Assembly (NCBI GenBank): GCA_003550325.1
Contig: QKWP01000222.1
Location: forward strand, 85,632-149,631
From: Gigaspora rosea
Lineage: Eukaryota; Glomeromycota; Glomeromycetes; Diversisporales; Gigasporaceae
Length of the DNA: 64,000 nt
Reading direction: 5' to 3'
This document shows, piece by piece, positions 56,440-64,000 of this stretch. The notes under the pieces are model-generated. The model was not told the origin of the DNA. It saw nothing but the letters and a program-made list of their open reading frames with translations, and did not search any database. A program made the translations under genes and the position numbers. Each line of letters opens with the position of its first letter. Positions within the stretch are counted from its first letter, which is position 1.

Positions 56440-59400
56440 TTTTAATACATCATCATACCTACTCAACTCCTGTGAGTCCTGTGATATGTTATCCTAAGTC
56501 GAGAAATCATTACAATCTGGAGTTATATTTGCGCAATTTACCTCAAGCTTGTTCTTGACCTTATGTGTAGTGACTGGAATAATATAATCTTTTCCATTAA
56601 AAGGAATTTTTAGCTCATTGGTTTTCCAATCCAATGCGCAATTGTATTTTTCAAAAGCTGATTAGAAAATATTAACGTCAGTTTTTAATATTTCAAAACA
56701 ATAAAATCTTCATGGATAGTACAGTCTGGGCTAGAGTAACGAGTAATTAGCGAATGACCCCAACAAATTCAACCAGAACAGTGGCAATACCACTAAGATC
56801 ATGTGTTTCAGATTTATCAATTTTAGCTCTTACATGTTCAACGTTATAATGGGAGGTTTAGCTCCAGAGTCAACTGGCATAGCAGGAATCTTTAAACGTT
56901 TGATTTTACACTTTACAGTAGCAACACTTGTTTTCAGCTCCTTCTTTTTAACGAAATCAATGTTCATCAGACCATCCAAATCTTCTTCCTTATCTGGATC
57001 TAGCAATACAACCTTGGTAATTGGAGAAGTATTGCTTTGAGATTCTATCTTTTCCTGGATTAGAGGTGCTTGATTTGGTATATTAGCTTTAATAGGGTCT
57101 TGGGGCAAATAATCAGGAAAAATTAATTTAAGGGACTTAACGAATAGTTTCCTCCAATGATGTTTTAGATGTCTTTTTAAGGGAGATTTCTTGGAACTAG
57201 AGTCTTGCTTCACTTTTTTTTTGCCTTGGCAATGTTAACAGTGATATTGTTTTCAGAATTAGAAGAATCGGAAGAATTAGAAGAACTTGTATTAGAACTA
57301 TCACTAGAAGAAGTATCGGAGGAAGAACTTGAACCTGAATTTAATTTACAGTAGCGAGATTAACTTTACCCTTTTTAGGTTTCCTGCTTTTCTTTTTCTT
57401 TTGAGAACAGTTTCAGAAATTATGTCCAGATCTTCCACAGGTAGAGCATTTGTGACCTATTAATTTCTTAATAGCACGTTTAACAGCAGTTTTTATGATA
57501 CTATTTAATGTTAATTCTGCTAAACTATCTGAAATATCTTCTATAGGATCATAATCATATTCATTAACAGGGTGTTTACCTGGATTTTTTCTTACTAAGT
57601 CACTCAAAAAGCGATTAATACCGCTCTCTTCTTAGATAATTTTTTATTATTATTTAGAGTTTTTGTTACTCGAGATATAGTCTCTTGAAAGGATTTAATA
57701 GTAGACCGCAAATTAGCATTTTGTTGAGCCATTTGGGACTCTGAGGATATCATTGCGGTTTTTATCAAATCCATGATTTTAGTTTTAGTCATTCCTGATT
57801 TGTTAGTGTCTATATGGGGGTTGGCTGCCAGAAAAACAGGAAGAAAAGATGGTGCATTTCTTTGAGAAAGTGTAAATTTTTCCGCTTTAGCTAAGGCTCT
57901 TGTGATATTTTTCTGAGTATCCTCAAATTTAGCCATCATTTGAATATTATATTGGTTCATAGGATTTAAGCCACGAATAAATTGCTTTCTTTGTTGTTCA
58001 GGTGCCATTCTGGCCAATTTACCAACCTTTTTAATTCGAGTGGAAAACTCTTCAACACCCATATTTCCTTGCATGAGTTGACCAAAAACTGCCATTTGTT
58101 TTAAGTGTTCAACTATCATATAAGAAGTACTAAATAGATAAAGAAGTTGATATCAGGAACAATTGTAATAGCAGAAAAACCTCTGCTAGCATTTGGTGCG
58201 ACTGGTGCATTATCTGTAGGTTTGCCACCGGCTATAGACAGACTTTATCCCATGTTCCATTCAGAATAATATCAGCACTAGTTGCAACACCTGCTCCAAT
58301 TCTACCAATTTCTGCTTCAGCTTTGTTACAATATTTTCCTGGAGTATTCAAACCACCAATCTGAATCTGATTACCACTATTTCCAGCACCAATTGTTCAA
58401 ACAGCAGTTAAAGTAGCTATGCCTAAGTTATCTGAAAGATTATTACATCTCCAATTTTTACTCTTAATGCGGGTATTATACCAATTCAATACAGGACCCG
58501 CAAGACATGATATTACTAATTCAAATGCCTCTTTTCTTCCGGCGATCTGACCTGCACCAGGTGCAACATTTATTTGACTAGCTACTATATATCTTTGCAT
58601 CTCTTTGAGCCAATCCTCTGGATCTTCTCCAGGATGACCATAAAATATTGGGGTCCGTATCCTACCATTCCTATTCGTTGTATATTAGGTGGGTTATTCT
58701 GTAGTGCAAAAATTTGTTGATTTAAATTTAAATTATTCTGGCGCTCTGTATGAGTCTTATTTTTCTACTTCTCATATCACTCATAGAGCCTATCTCGATT
58801 ATACTCTAATAAACCTATATTCCCTCTACATCATTGTAGGTGGTAGAAATTTCGTCGATATAAGATTTGTAAAGCAAATTTTTCTTGTAGCAATTCACCA
58901 ATATAGGTTTGTTTTCTTGCTATATGATCTATTATTCTGTTTACTTGATTTGAGTATTAGTTCGTAACTAACGGAGATTAAGTAGTGTCTGATCTCGCTT
59001 CTGCATATATATATCGCAATTACATCTTACATTTACCAGATCTTGTTGCAGATTAGCATATTTATGCCAGATTGCCCTTGTTGATATTTTAATTTGATTT
59101 GTTAAAATGGTTCTATATATGGTTGTATTATCTAGGGATCGGTCTATAGCATCAGCCAATTCAGCTATTGTACCTATATTATCATTAGAATTATACAAGT
59201 CTAGAGAATTTTTATCAAAATCGGATTCATTTTCACCAAAATTCCATGCCTGTGCATTTTGTAAAGCCTCTTGTATATTTCTAAGTTCTAATCTATCTTG
59301 ATATCTTAATAATGCTAATGCAAAATTTCGACAAAGCAGGTCTGTGATATGATTTTTTTGTTGATTTATTTTATTAATCCTATTTATTTGATTAGCCCTT

Positions 59401-59810
59401 ATTGTATTTATTTCTTGTTTAAAGCATTCGTTTTCATCCATTAATCTTGTTGTATAATCTTGTACTTTGGGGTGTTACTTGCAGATTTTGATATCTCCTA
59501 TATTCGATTTTTTAATTTTGTTTCGCATTTATCAAATTCTAAACTTCTTTGTCTTTCTTTTTATTTTCTTCCTCGAGTTGATGAACAATTCTTTTTAGTT
59601 TTGAGATTTCTTCTTTTATCTCCTCTTTCTCTTCTGTAGAAGCTTCGATAGTATTGTTTAACTTTTCTTCAAGGAATCATATTCTTTCTTTCCATATGCT
59701 GATAATTCTTTCTAAGGAATATAGTTGTTGTTTGAAATTCCTATTTGATTCTGCTAATTGTGATACTACCTCATGGAGTTCTTGATTACTTTGCTATAAT
59801 TCCTCCATAT
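56440..59810 (-). pseudogene. Gag/retropepsin-like polyprotein fossil
   Basis: Read on the minus strand: a coiled-coil leader (about 59810-59470, EEIKEEISKLKRIVHQLEEE), a helical region (59441-58968), capsid-like pieces (58600-58397, ELVISCLAGPVLNWYNTRIK; 58119-57604, EEFSTRIKKVGKLARMAPEQ with FIRGLNPMNQYN), a CCHC-type zinc knuckle (CSTCGRSGHNF, about 57420-57450), an acidic Ser-rich stretch, and an aspartic protease of retropepsin type (PVDSGAKPP, about 56865). This order is that of Gag-protease in LTR-type elements. It is broken by at least five interruptions and is old. No reverse transcriptase is seen between protease and integrase or elsewhere in the window. Confidence 0.7.
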
Positions 59811-59839
59811 TTTTTTATTTACTATAATTAAATAAAGTA

Positions 59840-61065
59840 ATGGGAAAACTGGTTATTTATATTGATTCAGATGAGACTCATAGTTTAGAACAGAATCTTA
59901 TTCTATAAGAGATATATTATCGACTCACTGGATATTTTTCTAATCCCAAATCTCTAAGAAATGCGTGTAAAAAAAGGGGTACAGTTTTAGTCTTCAAGCT
60001 GTAGAAGAATAGCTGAATCAACAAGAATCATACCAAATTTATAAGTGTTCTTCTAAGCATGTTTCCAGGTTTAGCTATGGGCGAATAACACGACCAAATT
60101 TTGTTCATTAATGTGATATATTATTTCTGACCCACAACAATTACAGAGGTAAAACTTATAAAGCAGTACTTAATGTAGTAGACTGTGCCTCGAGATATAA
60201 AGCTTCAGTTTCACTTAGATTAAAAAATGCTCATGAAGGTGCTAAGGCATTTAGAAAAATATATAGAAGTCGAAATTATCTATTAACATGGCCAAAACTT
60301 CTACAATGTGATAGTGATCATGAATTTATGGGCGAGACCTCCCGACTAATGCAAAAGCATAATGTAACAATTCAAGTAATTGGCTTATATAGTCATCGGG
60401 AACTGCAATTGTGGAGCGTTTCAATCAAACTCTCAAAAATTCTATAAGATCCAGTACGCTGTTGAGTCTATATCTTCTAATTCAAAATTAATAAGAGCAT
60501 GTGTTAGGCATTTGCTGGAAGCTATCAATTATTTGAATAACTATTCTAGGATCTGAAATATACATAGATAGGTCAGGTTAATTATAGGGTTACTAAAAAA
60601 GGAAAGATCTGTAGAAAAAACTTTAAAAATAAGCAAAAAAATTACTATAAATAGAAAAGATCTGTATAAAAAACCTCAAAAATAAGCAAACTTATACCTG
60701 ACCTATCTATGTATATTTCGGGGTTCTACTATCCTATACGTCTTATTAGAGAACCAGGTTTTCTGAAATAGGGATTAGCGCCTTCAAAGTCAATTTTGTT
60801 AGGGAAGGTCAGTTTAGACCATCTATAAAATCTAAGCATCCTGTCGGGAAGAACGAAAAAACTTTAAAGAAAGGCAATACAGTCTGCTATCTTCTTGCTA
60901 ATGCAGAATGGGAATATCAGAAAAGGGCTACAGACCCCACATACTCACCTTCTATTTTTAAAATTCGAAAAATCATAATAATAAAAAATGAACCAGCTTT
61001 GTATTATCTCGAAGGTGATAAGTTTACACCAATTCGTAAGAGAAAAACTTATGCATTTGACTAGG
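59840..61065 (+). pseudogene. Polinton-type retroviral-like integrase fossil
   Basis: Starts head-to-head with the Gag-like part. Recognisable parts: an N-terminal helix-turn-helix-like lead (MGKLVIYIDSDETHSLEQN; EIYYRLTGYFSNPKSLRNAC), the DDE core (AVLNVVDCASRYKASVSL; LQCDSDHEFMGE, about 60300-60330) and a C-terminal SH3-like tail (DPTYSPSIFKIRK, LYYLEGDKFTPIRKRK). The lead sequence resembles Maverick/Polinton integrases more than Ty3 ones. It is broken in at least five places and carries a 180-bp MITE inserted at 60548-60727, so it was already present before that MITE moved. Confidence 0.7.
60548..60727. mobile_element. 180-bp MITE, copy 2 (ATACATAGATAG family)
   Basis: The ends AGGATCTGAAATATACATAG and (inward) AGAACCCCGAAATATACATA have flanking repeats ACTATTCT (60540-60547) and ACTATCCT (60728-60735), one difference. 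It lies inside the integrase fossil and in the opposite orientation to copy 1. Confidence 0.8.
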
Positions 61066-61420
61066 ACCCTGGACATCTCTGATATATGTCTTTTTTTTTT
61101 TTGCAAATTGATTCAAATTTGATTTAAGGTCCAAATTTAAATTTTAGCAAATTGAAGTTAATTTTAAAAAGGATCATAATTGAATATTTTGGCGAATTTC
61201 TAAAATTTTACACATGTTATATTTTATTTTTAGCAATTTATCCACATTTTGCAAGAATTATTATAACAAGTTAAGTCGTACTATGATGATCGATCCAGAT
61301 ATAACAAGTTATTAATAGCTATACGGACAAAATTATAATCAATTATAATTAAAAATAAGTAAAAGTAGTTGTAGCATGTAATCAGGCTTTAGTATTAATA
61401 GCAACTTGCATATGTATTAC
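61066..61420. other. spacer without recognisable feature
   Basis: AT-rich. TAGGACCCTGGACATCTC at 61061 recalls the first ten bases of the ATACATAGATAG MITE family but the match stops there. No gene. Confidence 0.35.
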
Positions 61421-61421
61421 G

Positions 61422-61643
61422 ATTATTGTGACAGATCATAATGAAATCCAGATTAAAATGAAATGATAGTATAAAATCTCAAAAACCAAATTTTTTGAGA
61501 ATATATTTTTTAGGGTTAAGGGTTTAGGGTTAGGGTTAGTTTTAAAAAAAAATATAATAAACAAGTATTAATGGGTTTTAGAAGGCTAGCAGGTTAAGTA
61601 TAGAATGTAGATTTCATTTTAAATTATGATCTGTGACAATAAT
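61422..61643. mobile_element. 222-bp MITE carrying a telomere-like tract
   Basis: The inverted ends ATTATTGTGACAGATCATAA and TTATGATCTGTGACAATAAT differ at one position. Between them, at 61510-61539, is TTAGGGTTAAGGGTTTAGGG followed by TTAGGGTTAG. No clear target duplication. Confidence 0.7.
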
Positions 61644-61799
61644 TATATAATACAATTGCACGGTTTTATCATTAAGCAAATTAGTTAGTAATTCATATAA
61701 TATTTGTAGTAATTATTATATAGTTAGTATCTTCTCTGAAATTTTCAAGAAATATAAAATTAAATATACTAGCATAATGTATTTTAATATGCTGAATAA

Positions 61800-61999
61800 G
61801 TTTTTTAGAGCACAAAGTTAGAATCAATTTGTAAAATTTTGAAATCATAATATTTTTAAAAATTTTTTTATTTGAATTCTATAGATTTGTAAAATTAAAA
61901 TAAAAAAATTTTCATCAAATTTGGTCAAGAACTCATAGAGATATCTTTGATGAAAGTACTTGTAAACAATTTCAATACAGTTTTTTTGTAATATATTTT
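61800..61999. repeat. hairpin-array fragment
   Basis: AAATTTGGTCAAGAACTCATA and GAGATATCTTTGATGAAAGT belong to the palindrome array that fills 63300-64000. It is separated from the rest by the 62000-62748 element. Confidence 0.5.
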
Positions 62000-62748
62000 G
62001 GGTACTGCTATTTACACCATGATTTTTGCTATTTGCACCATGGATTTCATGTAACATTAGATCATCAATCAACCTTTTCTATTTGTACCATGGTATGGTT
62101 ACACAAAAATTGAAATTCTTATTTTGCACCCCTACATATTGTTAATCTACAAAAAAAGATGAGTTTTTATTAGTACAACATGAAATAGTCCAAGGTTATA
62201 CAAAATTGTGAAAATCTGGCACGCATTATGTTAAGGCCTTAAAAAATTAGGGTAAGGGTTGGCCCATATTATAAAACTAGGGTTAGGGTTGGTCCGTATT
62301 ATAAAATTAGGTTAGCAGGCCTACTAGATTAGGTTACCAAAATAAGATCTGTGTAATGTTATACAATATTAATGGCACGAATAACTGTTAATCTACAAAA
62401 AAGGTGAGTTTTTATTGGTGCAACATGATAATAGCCCAAGGTTACACAAAATTGCGGAAATCTGGCCTGCATTATGTTAAGGCCTTAAAAAATTAGGGTA
62501 AGGGTTGGCCCCGAATTATGAAATTAGGGTTAGGGTTGGCCTGTATTATAAATTAGGTTAGCAGGCCTACTAGATTACCAAAACAAGATTTGTGTAATAT
62601 TACACGACATTAACGGCGCAAATAACTGTTAATCTACAAAAAAAGTAGAGTTTTTATTGATGCAATATATATTACCATGGTACAAATAGAAAAGCTTAAT
62701 TGATAATCTAATATTACACAAAATCCATGGTGCAAATAGGCAGTACCC
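62000..62748. mobile_element. 749-bp TIR element with 8-bp duplication
   Basis: The ends GGGTACTGCTATTTACACCA and (inward) GGGTACTGCCTATTTGCACC extend as about 70-bp inverted repeats (TTTTCTATTTGTACCATGGT on both sides). The flanks are exact 8-bp duplications TATATTTT (61992-61999; 62749-62756). The interior is a 244-bp tandem repeat (GTTAATCTACAAAAAA at 62143, 62387, 62630) with TTAGGGTTAGGGTTGG words. Superfamily is uncertain; the 8-bp duplication would suit hAT. Confidence 0.8.
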
Positions 62749-62756
62749 TATATTTT

Positions 62757-63290
62757 TTTGCTTTTTCAAAATAACCCACTGTTCGGCGATAATTTACAAA
62801 AAATTTTACTATGCTAACTAAAAAAATTTTATAACAAAACTTGTAGCGCATAATATTGACTAATAGAATTTCAAAATTCATAAAAAAATTAAAAACTTAT
62901 AAAGATATTAACGTTTTGTAAATTTAGATGTATACGTTTTTGCAAGTTTTTCCCTAAACTTCAAATGCTTCTAGAAGCATTTTCTCAAAATCATGCTTTA
63001 GTAAGTTGATATAGTAAGTTGATAGAATAGGTATTTGAGAGTCTTCAATTAAAATTTTATCAAAAACAGATTAATATTAACAAAGTTATAATAACTTTTC
63101 AATTTGCTTCCAGATTTGGGATTTTCTAAAATTTTCAATTTTAATGAAAACAAAAAAATCATCATCACAGGCTAGATTTTTACAAGTTCAAATGAACCAA
63201 ATTACTGCGCACTAATATAATCAATAGAGAATAGGCTAAAATTTTGCTTTCTAAAATTTCAGGTCATTTGGTTAAATATTTATTCCATAA
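62757..63290. other. AT-rich repeat spacer
   Basis: No gene. The text (AAATTTCAAAATTCATAAAA-type words, AAATCATCATCACAGGCTAG) grades into the palindrome array to the right. Confidence 0.35.
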
Positions 63291-63299
63291 TAGTTTTTT

Positions 63300-64000
63300 C
63301 ATTTGGCGCAATTTCTTTATAATATACTTTATGGAAATAAAAGAATCTTTCATTAAAGATATCTCTACAAGTTCTTGACCAAATTTGATGAAAATTTTTT
63401 TATTTGAATTTTATTGATCCATAGAATTCAAATTAAAAAATTTTGATCAAGTGGTTGCAAAGATATCTTTGACCAAAGTTTTAGAGAATTTCAAAACGCG
63501 TATCACATGATAGATATGTTTAAATTTGTTGACAAAACTTTTATCAAGGATATCACTGCAACCACCTGATCAAATTTGATGAAAATTTTTTTACATATTT
63601 TACAGATCCATAAAATTTAAATAAAAAAATTTTCATTAAATTCGATCAAGTGGTTGCAGAGATATTCTTGATCAAAGTTTTGTCAAAAATTTAAACGTAT
63701 CTGTCATGTGATACGAATTTTGAAATTCTCTAAAACTTTGATCAAAGATATCTCTGCAACCACCTGATCAAATTCAATGAAAATTTTTTTATTTGAATTG
63801 TATGGATCCATAGAATTCAAATAAAAATTTTCATCAAATTTGATCAGGTAGTTGCAGAGATATCTTTGATCAAATGTTTAGAGAATTTCAAAATGCATAT
63901 CATATAACAGATACGTTTAAATTTGTTGACAAAACTTTGATCAAGGATATCTTTGCAACCACCTGATCAAATTTGATGAAAATTTTTTTACATATTTTAC
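63300..64000. repeat. palindromic tandem array running off the right edge
   Basis: Units of about 200 bp are marked by CTGCAACCACCTGATCAAAT (63555, 63762, 63955) and its inverse TTTGATCAGGTAGTTGCAGA, with centres at ATTTGAATTGTATGGATCC or TACAGATCCATAAAATTT. Orientation alternates, so each pair is a hairpin. The right limit is outside the window. Confidence 0.7.

Noticed and set aside
61510-61539. Relic telomere
   Set aside because: The TTAGGG-like run is inside a 222-bp inverted-repeat element, as are the other such runs in the window.

Overview
The window is strongly AT-rich eukaryotic DNA that is almost entirely repeats. The few recognisable coding pieces point to a fungus, most likely an arbuscular mycorrhizal fungus (Glomeromycotina, Rhizophagus/Gigaspora-like). 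The reasons are short AT-rich GT..AG introns, an Hst3/Hst4-type sirtuin relic, an Mrr-like nuclease relic, RNI-type leucine-rich repeats, a DUF6589-like transposon protein, and asfarvirus-like DNA polymerase fossils of the kind known from this lineage. The organism is an inference: no rRNA or housekeeping gene is present to prove it. A 480-base run of N at 18924-19403 is an assembly gap.

Layout. 0-13 kb: AT-rich spacer, two truncated coding fragments at the left edge, tandem arrays, hairpin elements and one possible first exon (8965). 12.2-17 kb: three target-site-bounded elements. These are an 839-bp hAT-type element built from GTTGACCT arrays, a TTAA-bounded element, and a 2.0-kb Harbinger-like element made of palindromes inside palindromes; the last two sit in a T-rich repeat. 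17-23.3 kb: hairpin elements, the gap, a large TIR element, a pogo-like terminus and a 4 x 246 bp tandem array. 23.5-25.7 kb: a decayed transposon-type gene abutting a tRNA-headed SINE. 26-29.5 kb: tandem repeats, a 1.6-kb Harbinger-like palindrome array and a 168-bp MITE. 29.8-30.7 kb: leucine-rich-repeat gene remnant. 31-33.9 kb: hAT-type element and sirtuin relic. 34.2-35.5 kb: a three-level nest of elements.

36.06-39.53 kb is the best gene in the window: an apparently whole hAT transposon with an exact 8-bp target duplication, matched termini and a five-exon, 673-residue transposase. 39.9-46.4 kb holds four gene fossils of uncertain origin, two of them split by MITEs with exact target duplications, separated by related intergenic modules that share a CTTTTGTCTGAATGGTTA-like motif. 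46.4-50.2 kb has a hAT MITE, a second and longer SINE copy with target duplication, and minor repeats. 50.3-61.1 kb is an old virus-like block: an asfarvirus-like family B DNA polymerase, small coiled-coil and helix-turn-helix frames, a Gag/retropepsin-like polyprotein on the minus strand, and a Polinton-type integrase head-to-head with it. All parts are heavily broken and are treated as fossils. 61.1-64 kb is hairpin repeats and two more TIR elements.

The genes do not form a working pathway. The window records successive waves of transposable elements over decayed genes, and the nested target-site duplications give a relative order of insertion. Only the hAT transposase looks capable of encoding a complete protein.
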